From Apostichopus japonicus (Eukaryota > Echinodermata > Holothuroidea > Aspidochirotida > Stichopodidae), in the NCBI RefSeq assembly GCF_037975245.1, contig NC_092577.1, positions 9,275,013 to 9,339,012 on the forward strand: a stretch of DNA of 64,000 nucleotides, in the 5' to 3' direction. Below the pieces are notes generated by a model. That model had not been told where the DNA came from. It saw only the letters and a list, made by a program, of their open reading frames with translations, and made no database searches. Below, piece after piece: positions 24,016 to 36,720 of the stretch. Position numbers and translations under genes: made by a program. The stretch's first letter is position 1. Every line of letters starts with the position of its first letter.

Positions 24016-24274
24016 CGATTTACAATGATGGTAGCTCTTATGATGATTTAGTATTTTACTAACAGTAATTCTAGTTTGTTTTCCCTCTTCTAATAAAATT
24101 CCAAGATCCGACAAATAATATCATGAACCAAAAAGTATCTTTACAAAGTGCCCTCAATTTGACATACTATGTCATGAGGCTTATGAAGATTATGTTAATA
24201 TTGAATGAATATTAATGTTACGTTATCCTTTTGTTTTCAATAAAACCACCCTCCTAAGGGAGGGTTATATAAGC

Positions 24275-24689
24275 AGAATGAAGTCTGATTTAATACCCTG
24301 GTGAGTAAATGACAGCACAAAGTTCACAACCCTTGTTGTTGACATTGTGTAAATATTTATTTATTGCTTTATATGAGAGGAGAAGATATAGTGAGTAGGT
24401 TATAAATAAGTCGTTAAAAAGATTAACCAATCAGCGACAGAGCAGATTTGATATGGTCGTTGGTGTAATATTTACTCTTGGCACGTTTACTTATGGAAAA
24501 ACCGTAAATTGGTACCTGGTACAAGGCACGGATCTTAAAGGAGTGGGAGAGGATGGTAACAGGTAGTTATTTGCACAACCTTGCATGTATACCAAATTGT
24601 ACACCTCATTTATATTCAATACCTATACCTCAGAATACCACATTTCACGTCCAAGTGATACTTTTCTAGGGAGCCTTTTCCAATATTGT
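24275..24689. repeat. Duplicated block B, copy 1
   Basis: AATACCCTGGTGAGTAAATG and ACAGCACAAAGTTCACAAC...CTTGTTGTTGACATTGTG recur at 25110-25545, including the downstream parts GGTACCTGGTACAAGGCACG and CAGAATACCACATTTCAC. A diverged third copy lies at 28610-28790. Confidence 0.75.
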
Positions 24690-25110
24690 TTTGTCTTGAA
24701 ATGCAATTTATTTTACATCATGTTATTTTAGTTATTTGGAAGAGATTCAAAAATTTGAGTTTCACAAGGAATGTCTTTTTCTAAAGAACACCGCGTAAGA
24801 CTTCTGAATAACGCCACATTTACAAGAAAACAGCACAAGATGAAAGCCAACTAATTTATAAAAAAAAAAAGGTAAATTAAGAAAAAAACATCATTTTAAA
24901 TTAACCATTCACCACTTCCATTTCCCTCTCCTCTGTTTGTATAGTCATAGACTATGCTTGGGAACCATCAATTCCCTGCTATAGGGGTTCATGTAATATA
25001 TAAGTTATCTTGTATGTGATATTTGCGGTATTGGTATTCTACAATAAAAACGAATGACACTAAGTCTATTTTAATTTAAAGTGGTCTGTTTAGTCCAATC
25101 TAACGCTGGA
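24690..25110. repeat. Duplicated block A, copy 2
   Basis: Same landmarks as 22770-23260 and the same orientation. It runs directly into block B copy 2. Compared with the first A-B pair, about 1 kb between A and B is missing. Confidence 0.75.
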
Positions 25111-25545
25111 ATTTGAAGGCTGATTCAATACCCTGGTGAGTAAATGACAGCACAAAGTTCACAACACTTGTTGTTGACATTGTGTAAATATATATTTATT
25201 GCTTAATTTGAGAGGAGAAGATATGGTGAGTAACCAATTGGTGAGTAACCAATCAGCAACAAGCAGATTTGAAATGATCGTTGATAATAATATTTACCTG
25301 ATACATTGATCAAAGAAGTCACCTCGGCACGTTTACTTTTGGAAATACCGTAAATTGGTACCTGGTACAAGGCACGGATCTAGAAGAGGTGGGAGGGGTA
25401 GTAACAGGTAGTTATTTGCACAATCTCGCGTGTATACCATATTATAAACCTCATTTATATATATATATAAATAACTATGCCTCAGAATACCACATTTCAC
25501 TTCTTAAATGTTACTTCTCCGTGGAGCCTTTTCCAAATCCTGAAT
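25111..25545. repeat. Duplicated block B, copy 2
   Basis: Same landmarks as 24275-24689. It carries an AT-dinucleotide run (near 25455) not in copy 1. Confidence 0.75.
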
Positions 25546-27579
25546 TAACCCGGGCCGATTGACAGCAGACGATGCAAGACAAATTTCAGTACTTCAAAGC
25601 TATTTTTACATATTGCACTTGAAATTACTATAAAAGCGATCGGTATTGGCTCTAAACATGCTAGAGAAGTCGAATACTGGTCACCAATGTCCATTTTGCA
25701 TTGCTCTGCAACCCTAACTATCACTGTCTTAGCAAGCTTTGCGTACTTTTTTAATCATTTTATTGACTTTAAACTATTGAAATGTTTCCGTTCGTTAATA
25801 TCCTGTTAAGAATAAAAGAGAAAAAGAGCAAATAGCTTTGGAGGCTGGAACTGGACTGATCTGCTTCACAAATCTAGAAGAGTGTCTAGCTTGATCGATT
25901 GTAATTTTATTTTCAATAACATGTAAATATCCAGTTCTATAGTCCCATTGCAAAATGTACATCATAGGTCATTGTTACACATCATAACTGATATCATATT
26001 ACTACCCTATGTATTTCATAAAGTGATTTAATGTAACATATTGACATGAGCAACGTCACTCATACATTATTACCAGAGATTTCTTATAGCGCTTCTGCGC
26101 TCGATATCTATCTGCGTAGCAGCAACGTTTTTGAAGTACTAGAAATAACTTACTTGACATGTCCAAAACAAATATAAAGTGTGTGTTAACTACAAATATA
26201 TCGCGCTAATATCGATATCCGTATTCATTACATCCATTCTCTTTTAAAATATAATTTTTACCTCTACGCTATTTACCAAGCGACTCAACCTAAGGTAGGT
26301 GACAACGTGTAGTTTGTAAACTACGTTTAAATCAAACTGTAGCGTAAACGCATTTACACAAAACTGTGTTTCATCGACATGGCAAATAGTTTATCACAGC
26401 ATGAACACAAGTTCTGGGCAAATAGAAGTGGAATAAAAAGAATATTATACATAAAATATTAATTTAAAGTTGGAAGTACGTTGTGACTAATCCGAAATGT
26501 GTCAAGTTTCTAGATCTGCTGTAAATCTTCATTTTAGAGGGCTTTCGATATATTCCCTAGGTCAGTCTCTTCGCGGAAGTTCTTTCGGAAATACTTCTGT
26601 GGCTCCTTAAATCTTAGCTTTTCGTTGTTGGTGGTGAATTTTTCTTTCGCCGAGATTAAACTTATGATTGCGGTTTACGAGCATAAAAACTGTTGCTATT
26701 GGTAAATATAAATCTTATAGTGGCACATATATACAAACCAGCCTCAGGAGAGAACAGATCATCATTATTTGATTCCAGATTCCAGAGAGTCAGCTCACGC
26801 ATACACAGCAACGAGGCTCAAAGTGATCAGTAAACACGGTATATGGCCCTGGTTTTCCATGTTTGTTTTGGGGCTTGGTGACACAATTTTTCACTTAATT
26901 ATCTTAGTGAATATGTTGGCTTGGGAAAGGGGCCTTACGTAGAGGTATTACCCCCTCGCATTTAAAAATTCTACCTCATTACGGGTGCTTAGTTGCAAAA
27001 TGATATTTTACAGGAGAAGACAATGATCAAAATCGTTCACTTTCTTTTCTACGCCTCTGCGTCGTCATACAGTTCACTCTGCGTGTTCGTATACTTGTGA
27101 GTGTTGTACATATACGACATGGTGTTATTTTAAAGCATAGTATTGTACACTGTACAGATAACGCACGTTAGGACAGACAGTCTAAACTCTGTCAGGACAT
27201 ATAAGAGCAACCTCGGATATGACATTGGAGAGGCCCGTTAAAATCAAAATGACTCGATCAAATATCGAACGACTTTTTTCTTTGAGTTCATTACATGGCG
27301 TGTAGAACTTCAGTTTATCATTCCTTCCTTGCGAGACAATAACAATCAACATATCTATTTAATCTGAAAATGTTTCAGCAACTTGATCCTTCAAAATGCT
27401 TTATTTATTCTATCAATAACCATTACTTTACCATAACCAAACTAGCTAATCGTGTGCTGCTGTCAACCTAATTGAGGGCGTATGTTATCTTAGATGTATA
27501 CGCGACCAACAACGCGCGGACGAATAACTTTTACTTTCGAGGGCGCCTGACCATCTCATTCAGAAAATAGGAGTGAAAA
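25546..27579. other. No gene seen
   Basis: AT-rich DNA without long frames or exon-like segments flanked by good splice sites. I see no repeat structure apart from short homopolymers. Confidence 0.45.
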
Positions 27580-27975
27580 TGTCTCAGGTCAAAACCAAGG
27601 AATCCCAACAGGGCTTAGAATACATTTCGGATTAATTTAATTCCTTCCTCTGAAATTTGTTTTGTGCTTAAAACTCTCTGCAAGCAATGGAATAGCAAGA
27701 GGGGTAGGGGAAGAGGGGTGGAGGAAGAGTTAAGTCCCCACCCCCCCCCCCACAAAAATGTCCAAGGATGAAACGGGGTTGGAAAAAAAGTGGCAAACGA
27801 AAGTTAATAGCCATGTTACTATATTATATATTACTGGATAGGCTAGTTGTGTTTATAGTACGGCGTAATCTGCCCCTGCTCAAGCTTTCTATCATTAGTC
27901 AGCACACTAAGTAAATAACGAAATTTATCTGAATAAATTAACATTGATTCAGTAATTAACACTGTTAGTAAGCGT
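27580..27975. repeat. Duplicated block C, copy 1
   Basis: GGGCTTAGAATACATTTCGG, then CTTAAAACTC, GAAACGGGGTTGG, then ACTGGATAGGCT and TTCAGTAATTAACAC recur in order at 29290-29575. This copy has poly-C and G-rich runs (27700-27750). Confidence 0.65.
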
Positions 27976-28609
27976 TCCGTGCTTTCTACAACACTAACTA
28001 AGAAATGATATATTTTATGAGAAATGAATATCATAAAGAGTCAATAAGAGAATCTGAATCAGCCAATGACAACACGTGTATAAATTCTATGATAACGGGA
28101 ATTACTTCTGTTTTTATCTTTTCTAATTAAAACGAACGATCATAGTCTGCCTATTGTGGAATGTTTATTGGGAACCACGTGACCTATTCCTGTTCATTGT
28201 CTCCTTATACAGGGGCTTGGAAGATGGTTCAACTCAGAAGGGGGGTGGCAGATATTGAAAGCAGTGGGACATATCACAATTTATCGCTAACATTATGTCT
28301 CAGATAACAAAACGGAAGGAGTGGGTGACAGGCATCAGGTCAGTGGGATATGTGACATTCATTTTAGGGGAACATCTTGTAGAGAAAATAATCTATGTGG
28401 ATTTCGTACCACAAATTTCAATAAATAAAGGGTCTTAGAACAAAACAGTTCTTTTCATTGATATTTGTCATAGATTTCTCAACAAAATTGCTCTTTTTAA
28501 CTAAAAGGGCACTTTTATATTAAAACATTTGTAAAGGGTACTTTTCATTAAAAAAAAGAGCATTTCTTATGACAGGAACCAATCTCAACGTTACCCTGGT
28601 TGTATCGAT
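27976..28609. other. No gene seen
   Basis: Non-coding DNA with a weak repetition of GGGCACTTTT/GGGTACTTTT (28505-28550). No exon could be supported. Confidence 0.4.
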
Positions 28610-28790
28610 GAGCAGACGAAGTAAATGACAGAACAAGATTCACAATACTGGCTGTTGTTATTGTGTGATGTAGATACTCTTTAGTATAAAAGAGAAATAT
28701 GCTAAGTAATGTAGATACAAGAAGAATAGCAAATCAGAGGCAAGCAGAGTAGGTTGAGGTTCTCAAAAAGGTAACATTCAATTAAGACTA
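28610..28790. repeat. Diverged third copy of block B
   Basis: AAGTAAATGACAGAACAAGATTCACAATACTGG...GTTGTTATTGTGTGATG matches the start of block B. The later CAAATCAGAGGCAAGCAGA matches its CAATCAGCRACA-AGCAGA part. Three copies in 4.5 kb suggest a dispersed element of unknown family. Confidence 0.55.
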
Positions 28791-29289
28791 ATAATCCAAT
28801 TAATTGAAAAAATATAATAACAGAGCATGTGTATCGATGTGCATATCAATATATAAAGGACTGAACATTCCAAAGCTTTACCTTAAACATTTCAATTATG
28901 GGGTTTAATTACCATAACAATTGGACATCATTGGCGAGAAAAGTAGATTTAATGGTCATCCATGTATACCTTTTACACTTGGATTCAACTACTTCTCTCA
29001 AACATGTCTCCTCTTTGACACATCATATCCACTTGAGCCCATTCTCACCGTCTGCTACCGCGATTGTGTACTTGAGAGAATTCCCAGTCACTCAATACAC
29101 TATATAACTCATTTGCATATCGGACATTTGCAATAAGGGGGAGGGGGAATAAAATAGTAAGAAATATAGAAATACATATCAGTACAACGGAATTCCTCTT
29201 TGAAATGTATTTATTTTTTTGCTATAAAATGACTATCAGGGAACATTTATATCTGAACACTGAAACTGGTGCAGCTGAAGTCCCAACGA

Positions 29290-29575
29290 GACTAGAGCTT
29301 AGAATACATTCGGGAGGAATGTAATTCCTCTCTCTGAATGTATTTTCTTGCTTAAAACTCGATACGAGTTTCGGCGTATCCAGAAGGGCTAAGGACAGGG
29401 AAAGACCCCCCTCCCCGACACGCAAACGGGGTTGGCAAAAAGGAAAATCGGCAAACAAGAAGTAAATAACCATAACATATATGGTACTGAATAGGCTCCC
29501 TCATTAGCCACACTAAGAATAGATCGAGATTTCCCTGAAAAAGATACATTTACTTCAGTAATTGACACTTTTACA
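29290..29575. repeat. Duplicated block C, copy 2
   Basis: Matches 27580-27975 in order and orientation. It is followed almost at once by the segment shared with 9245-9375, so two duplicated units are joined here. Confidence 0.65.
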
Positions 29576-29578
29576 CAC

Positions 29579-29700
29579 AGTTCCCTGCGTCACGTGGTAC
29601 CGCCTTGTCGTCTTTATGACAAACAACACCTCATTTGAGTCACTGAAATATGGATATCTGCGTATGCTTGTCTATATACGTACAATTGTGTAGTTAATGT
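29579..29700. repeat. Segment duplicated from or to 9245-9375
   Basis: TTCCCTGCGTCACGTGGTACCG and CTCATTTGAGTCACTGAAATATGGATA match the copy upstream of NLR gene 1. Confidence 0.65.
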
Positions 29701-30044
29701 TTTTCATCGTTAATATATAACGTACCATGGACACAGGCTAGGAGCCTTACAATCATGAAATGAACATGTTAGTTACGCTGTTAGTTCGTAACAAATTGAA
29801 CGTGCTATTGGCAACCCGTCCTTCCTAATATTTTTACGACAAGATATGCAAGTACGGTTAACAATGCATTCTGACATATACATAGCATTGGCAGAGAATA
29901 CAGATTGTATTAATCTGCACCTCGTCCTCCAGAAAACGAAGTGAAAAAAAGGTAAAATCTTATTAGATTATTTGGATATCACTCAGTAGCTAAGTCCTGA
30001 AAGATTATGTATGATGACCTACATACAGTAGGGTGTTTGTACAA

Positions 30045-30175
30045 TGACACAAGAACATCTTGAGGCGTTCATGTTGATGTCTGTGGAAAAAAGGATCCTT
30101 GCCAAACTCGACACCCAAAAAATATCATTGATGCTGTGGCTTCCAGAATTAGCGAACTGTGTAGGCTCCTATAGA
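30045..30175 (+). pseudogene. hAT-like transposase C-terminal remnant with frameshift
   Basis: The plus strand reads MTQEHLEAFMLMSVEKRILA, and in the next frame NIIDAVASRISELCRLL followed by TAG (30173-30175). This order resembles the C-terminal end of hAT-family transposases or transposase-derived zinc finger proteins. The two parts lie in different frames across an A-run near 30118-30123, so the remnant is broken. No other part of the transposase is recognisable nearby. Identification is from memory of the family pattern. Confidence 0.35.
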
Positions 30176-31637
30176 CATGGCATGTGCTCGTGTTATTGAA
30201 CATATATGTTTTAGTGGATTTTATTTACGTTTTTTCCATTTTTTGCAGACGACGAGTTGTCACAAATGCTTGAAGAACTAAATAGAATTCAGTCTAAAAC
30301 ATTTATTTTTGTCTATTTTTTTTTATCATTTTTAAACTTTTCTCGGTTAAATCAAGTGTTGCTCCTAGAAAATGATTTTTGGGTCTTTTTTTAATGGTTT
30401 ATTATAACCTACAAAATTGAAAAAAAAATATAGCATCATTTTGCATCTCGGCATTCCTTAACTTAAACACAATCTCAATGGGGACGGGCACCCCTCCCCT
30501 TACACCCCCCCCCCGGGGCGGCGATTACTATAAGTAACATATCAATGAATAATGGGCCGGTCTAGGTTAAAAATGCCCGGGCCGATTTTAAGACCCAGTC
30601 CGCCCCTGAGCGTATGTATCATAAATAAGGTTAGCAATACAAGTGGTCATGGCCCCTCCTTGATCATCAATCGGGGGGGGGGGGGATTCAGTCGGTGGAT
30701 TGTTGCAATCATTCGGGTGAGATGTGGACTCGGGCTACGGTTGTATCATCACCTCTAGTATTTATTAGTAAAACATTGCGTTGAGGGTTACTTAGATGGA
30801 CCTACTTTATAGTCTTAATATACATCAGAATGCACAATTGTATTATATATTTTCTTGATGGCTGTAACTATAACTTTGTTCTTCCGTTCATTTGCATCCT
30901 GTCTTGCCGAAGTTCATCAACAACGGAGAACTGACCGGGATGATTAATTTGAACGGAGTAAAATACTATTTGTTTCTAGAACGGGACTCTATACACGGAC
31001 CCTTGCAATCCTGATATTACTTGTTAGACTCCTGCTCTATAGCTCATTATATCTAAACTCTTTTTTTTTGTCAAATTGTGTACAATTTCTTTCCATTTTT
31101 ATATTTGTGTACTAAACAGTGGTTTTACGTTCTTTTCATTTCGTAAAGCAAGACATATTCAGAGTTGGGCATCAACGCTTGTAGTTTCATCTACACGGTT
31201 TGCGTACTTAACAGGCATATTACGCACATAGTACAAAATATATTGGAAACTTACAATGTTTGCGTATTAATTAAAGTAACAGAGAGCAAATGCATATACG
31301 TACGGCAGGTACCTTTGAACGGCTGATTGACAGAATAAACAAAACAAGGGATAATTACCAGATATGAATTCTATCATCAAGTAAAGTCTTTGATTGTGTA
31401 AACTATTAACAACAAACTTTGAAACCAGTTACAACTAAAGACTGATTCCTACCGATATCTATTTAGCGTCCAGGATCGTATGTTCGAGTGTCACATGACC
31501 TACACGACGCCATATTGTCAGTTAGATGTTCTTCATTCCTGTTTCCATATGTTCTTCTTTCGTGATTTGTATCTGTTATTAAAGGATTAAAGGATTCTAG
31601 ACTTAAATTTTACTCTGGAGGATAAACCCACATAGCA

Positions 31638-31651
31638 ATGATCGTATTGGT
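31638..31651 (+). other. Candidate first exon end ahead of NLR gene 2
   Basis: ATG ATC GTA TTG then GTAAGT, the counterpart of 11658-11671. Conservation of ATG and donor in both copies is suggestive, but the whole block is highly similar, so it is weak evidence of function. Confidence 0.33.
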
Positions 31652-33026
31652 AAGTAACGTACATGAGACAGTAATGGTGTGAAGCTATATATGTACTGAT
31701 ATACTGAACACTTCATTAATAACACAGGCTATGTACTGATATACTGAAAACTTCATTCATAACACAGGCAATGTTAAATTTAAAGTTCAATTTATAAGGA
31801 TTATAACCCATGTCTGTATGATCATATTTCAATGTCGATTGAAATATTTCATAAATTTGAAGGGAATAGTTTTAGGCTGATGTTAGTCAAACTCTTATTT
31901 TGTAAATCCTGGTTATTTAATAGTTCATTCATGCAGCTACAACATATCTCTTTCAATCAGATCATGTGCTATCCTTTCACTTAATTGCTGTCAGGTCAGA
32001 TCACAAATATACTAAGAGTGAGTCCTATCGAAACAGAAATGTAGAATTGTAATATTTTCATAGCAGGCCTTGCGCCTTTAGGCTTAGGTCCAACTTAAAT
32101 GAATGAATCGAGATGGCAATCATTAAATAGATTCCTCAAGGAATAGGATTATTTTCAGCTTGCAATGATATGCATGAGAGAGATACATATAGCTTACTTT
32201 CTATCCGTATGGAACATGGGTTAAATCATGTGGGGAGAATATGGGCCATTGCATCAGTTTTACTAATAGTATACACAAGAGTGTATATTGTTAACAGTGT
32301 GTCATCTTTCTCTCTAATTTCATCAAGTAAATGTTACTGAGGGAATAGTTACTCAATTTGATTTGATCCTCAACGTTAATATTTCGTCACGTGTGCTTTG
32401 TATTGCTTCATTACACACAATAAGACCAAATTGGAAAATGTTTAAATATGAGAACAGATTATAACCTCACTTTTTGCAATGAACCTTGACTATAGTCAAA
32501 CGTACGACGAACATTTTTATCTGATGTCACTATCGATTAGCATCGATAAAATAATAAAAACTATCTCAAACAGATTCTTTAACATGCAAATGAATAACCG
32601 TTGTATCTGCAATTAGGAGAGAGCCTCGCAATAATTGTGAAGCCCGCCATCTAAACTGACGACCTGTAGGTCACATTCTTAAAGGATATCATGAACATTG
32701 ATAACAAAACAGAAAGTTGATTTTTTTCAGGGCGGGTTAATATTAGATTACTTCAAAGGTCGATGTTTTGTGTGAACGATAAACAGTAAATAAGAGATAA
32801 GGAGAGATTCACCTTTAAGTAATCTTTGTCGAGCCAGAGATCTGTTGGTAAAGTGACTGGTTCTGTTGACTTATAGAATCAAAGTTTGATTTATGATAAT
32901 TTTTTTTAAGTTAGTTTTAACCATGCATTCTGTATCAATGTATATTCAACAGATCATCGCTTTGAAAGATAATCATGTATAATAACAATCAACGGAAAAG
33001 AAAAGTGAAGACCCAAGTTTATCTCG

Positions 33027-33087
33027 CCAACCAGTCACGAAAGTTGTTGTGACGTCATAATCGATGGAGCGCCTTACAGTGCAAGGT
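33027..33087 (+). promoter_or_regulatory. CRE-like block ahead of NLR gene 2
   Basis: The block contains TGACGTCA (33050-33057), a consensus CRE core, then GATGGAGCGCCTTACAGTGCAAG and a possible donor GTTTGT. Gene 1 has GCGACGTCAT at this place, one base off the palindrome. The gene 1 CCAAT is CCAGT here. Confidence 0.4.
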
Positions 33088-33473
33088 TTGTTGTAATTAC
33101 ATAGTTTTGTATTAGTAAATTAAGCATAAGATAGCTGATGTTCAAAATAAACATTGATAAGGATTTAAGCCTCAGCATTGTAATTACTCTTACATGTATG
33201 ATCGAGAGTTCAACGTGATTGTTTTCATTGTTTTGTTTCTGCCTTATTCATTTGACCTAACCGATTGGAATTGTTATATGTAGATATGAACGCATATAAG
33301 GCGACATAAAATTGCATATATCTCCGATTTAACTGGTATAATTTTGTCGTTCACAGCGACATTAAACATATTGCCCGCCATAATTGTTTCCAGTTTATAT
33401 TTAACCACTGACACGCCCCAATTTTATTGACCAATTAGCAATGTTTACAAAACAAATGTTGCCATTTTTTCAG

Positions 33474-34993
33474 ACAAAAAGGCCATACTCATAAGTTCTC
33501 TGAAGAGCAGGTATAAACTACAATATGACGCAATCCAGCCCATACCGTACATCAAGGACAGACTATATTGTGTTGACAAGGTATTTGTTGAGGGCGGTAC
33601 AGAGATCAATATTGATAAAGGAGAGAGGAAGGAGAAAGAAGGACCGTGGGTACGTGTGGACTCGTACAAAGATATCTTCACAGATCCTCGAATGAAAGCC
33701 AAACGGCGCATCATAGAAGCAGAAGCCGGGTATGGTAAGTCAACAGTAACCCTACAGCTCGCCTATGATTGGTGCAATGAAGTCAAGGATTCACCTTTAA
33801 AAGACGTAGAGATTCTAATTCTTCTCCGGTTGAGGCAGCTGAACAGCAAGATATCTATCTATCAAGCAATTAAACTGTTCTTAGCACCAAACGATCCTCG
33901 TATCAAATCTTCTGATATTAAAAATATCATTGAAAGCTGTTCTTCTGTTAAGGTACTCCTGGACGGGTATGACGAGTTTCCTGATAGGGACGGAACTACA
34001 GGAAGTGACGTAGGACGTATCATTACGAGGAATCTGTTTGGGAATATTGACGTCACGCTGACCACCAGATATCTTCCGAAGGACTATGACAAATCAAACA
34101 CAAAATATGTTAGGTTAGTTGGCTTTGACGAAAAAGCACGCGACCAGTACATTCGCAAGGCTGTTACCGGGGAAGACGAAGAAAGCGTTGCTAACATTAA
34201 GCGCGCTTTGAAAGAAAACCCGATCCTGGATGACCTATGTCAAGTGCCTCTTTTATTTGTAATGTTTTCTCACATGACCCACGAAAAGACACATCTTCAG
34301 AAATTAAAGTCAGTTACCAGTTTCTTTCGCTACATGATTAAATGTTTCCATAGTCACATGAGAAACAAATCACTAGACAAACACGCAAAGGAACACATGA
34401 GCGAATATGAAAGTGAACACAACGAACTGAGTAAAGTAGCATTTGAAGGTCTCTGCGGTAAAAACAAACAGTTATCATGGCGTAAGGATGGACTCTGTAC
34501 ACGACTAGGTCAAGAATTTTGTCAACATTATATTGCTGTTGGTATATTGGTAGAGGAAGAAGTGTCTGCTGAGACAAACGAACAGGCTTCTACTACAGAC
34601 ATACAGACAAAGACTGACTTAAGGTTTTACCATCAACTATTTTGTGAATGGTTTGCGTGTTTTAGACTGGTAGAAGTTGTAGCTGCTACAAGAAATGCAT
34701 CTGAGCTGAAGAAAGTTCTTGATAAAGTGGATCCATTTAATCTTCAGTACCTCTATCGGTTCACCTGTGGGATTAGCTCAGCAGTTGGGAAGAGAATAAT
34801 AGAATACTTGAAGAGCAGGAAAGACGGTGATAAGTTTGCCATCCTCTGCATCCTGGAGCAAACTGTTGAGGTAGATGGAATCAAGGACACCGTCAGGGAT
34901 CTGTGTTCAAAAGATGTTTGCATCAAGTTCGACGACAGCAAACTTCTTCAGAGATCCACTATCCAGCTCTTGGAGATAGCATCTAGATTTGAT
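33474..34993 (+). CDS. NACHT exon of NLR-like gene 2 (partial gene)
   Basis: Acceptor CCATTTTTTCAG, donor TTTGAT|GTAAGT; 1520 nt, entry phase 1 and exit phase 0, the same as the gene 1 exon. Walker A is AEAGYGKS (33719-33742): the first glycine of GxxGxGKS is alanine. Walker B is LLDGYDEF (33955-33978). VTLTTRYLP fits sensor 1, and VPLLFVMFSH the winged-helix Pro-Leu motif. RFYHQLFCEWFACFRL is the post-NACHT signature, and DPFNLQYLYRFTCG matches the end of gene 1. No ATG lies near the start of the exon, so an upstream coding exon is needed. I found no LRR exons in the next 7 kb. If the donor is not used, six more codons lead to a stop. It is likely an NLR fragment, a NACHT-only variant, or a gene with distant exons. 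Confidence 0.82.
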
Positions 34994-35849
34994 GTAAGTA
35001 TGTTCATCATATGAAAACAGTTTTGTTACATTAGTTTCTTTCGACTATACAAAAAGAACATGATGTTGATTTATGAGCTAAATAAACAAAAAATCAATAT
35101 CGAAAATTAATTAGAATAAAATCCACGTTATAAATATTTACATTAAATTTAGCGACAAACAAATCTAAATACGTGTTTATTACATTAAAGTATACGCTAC
35201 AGCCCGCCAAGAGAAAGTCACAAATTATCAATGTATTGTTTCATATCAAATAAATATTGTTTTACCGATGACTGTTTCGCTATGAGATATCATTCTAAGC
35301 TATTGGAAGTATAAGCAAAGATAGTTCAAGAATTAAGTGTACTGAAATACATGTCTCAGATAATCTAGACAGACAGCGTTCCATCCGTTCGTTAATGCAA
35401 TAAACGCCACAACTGAGAGATTACTGATCAAATATACACAAGCCCGTACAACAGTTTGCTTTATTCACTTCTCAACATGGGCCTTCTACAAAACGTGGAA
35501 AGTAACATAAGATTCAATACCGTACCATTCGTCGGTATTATGTGAAACCTGTAGAAGAGATGAAAATAATTATTTAAACTGAAATGCTATACAACACTCA
35601 ATCACAAAAAAAACAAAGTAACAGTGTAGATTGATTCCACTATATATTTGAGTTTCCGTATGGGTATGTTGTAACTGACGCTACAGGAAGGTTGATATGG
35701 TATATAGTTTTCTACATTTCGAAATTAGTGTTTTCTTGACGTAGGGTGTTCCTATCAACGTATTGGACACTGCTTGGCGGTAAAACAGGCTAATGCTTAC
35801 TTTATCAGTAAAATATTGTCTTAAAGGGTAACTCTAGGCAGAATTTGAA
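34994..35849. other. Intron or 3' region of NLR gene 2; no exon found
   Basis: I searched by eye for counterparts of the gene 1 LRR exons and found none. The sequence is AT-rich, with no long frame. Confidence 0.4.
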
Positions 35850-36265
35850 ATCTAGGGGTAAACATATCCATTAAAGTAATCTAGGGTACACATATCCCTC
35901 ATTAAAATCTAAGGTAGACATATCCCTTATATTAACCTATGGTAGACATATCCTTTATTGTAATCTAGGGTAAACATATCCCTTATTGTAATCTAGGGTA
36001 GACATATCCCTTATAGTAATCTAGGGTAAACATATCCCTTGTTGTAATCTAGGGTAGACATATCCCTTATAGTAATCTAGGCTAGACATATCCCTCATTA
36101 TAATCTAGGGTAGACATATCCCTTATTGTAATCTTGGGTAAACATATCCCTTATTGTAATCTAGGGTAGACATATCCATTATTGTAATCTAGGGTAGACA
36201 GATCCCTTGTTGTAATCTTGGGTAGACATATGCCTTATGGTAATATAGGGTAGACATATCCTTCA
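35850..36265. repeat. 28-bp minisatellite, about 15 copies
   Basis: The unit is AATCTAGGGTAGACATATCC followed by CTTATTGT. Variants are GGGTAAACATATCC and TTATAGT. The array is near-regular between about 35852 and 36262. Confidence 0.9.
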
Positions 36266-36720
36266 TTAGCCATAAAAGTGTTGCTTTCCAAAGAGTTTTT
36301 AGTTTTATCTGAGCAACTAACAGTCTAAAGTATTAAGGTACATTGTCAGGTCACTTCAATTCATGGAATTCACTTGTTTATTTGTATTCATTTCTACGAA
36401 AGTGAAATATACATTCCACCTGGACTGTTAGCAGTGTGTTTTAATGTTCAATAATGTTTCCATATAACATCGCAAGTGCCTAAAGTCGACGTTTGCTTTT
36501 GATTACAACCAGTACAAACATGACAAACAAATATTTATTTCTTTAATTTACACATAAAAAACTAAATACATATATAACTGCATTACTTTAAAAATAGCCG
36601 CGAAACAGTGAATTAACTACTTTGCATAAGGGGTTGCGAGGTTGGAACGGGACCACAGAAGTGGTGTTTAGTTGATCATCAGAGGATCCCTGGTGGAAGT
36701 ACAGAGGTAGAGTCATATTT

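Larger units (their letters stand above)
30640..33420. repeat. Duplicated upstream block of the NACHT genes, copy 2
   Basis: Collinear with 10080-13825. It differs by absence of the 10340-10860 repeat insertion and of 12285-12735, and has about 88 extra bp at 32430-32518. A 40-46-bp unit (ATGTACTGATATACTGAA...ACACAGGC) is doubled at about 31688-31770 where copy 1 has one. Homology stops about 50 bp before the gene 2 NACHT exon. Confidence 0.85.
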
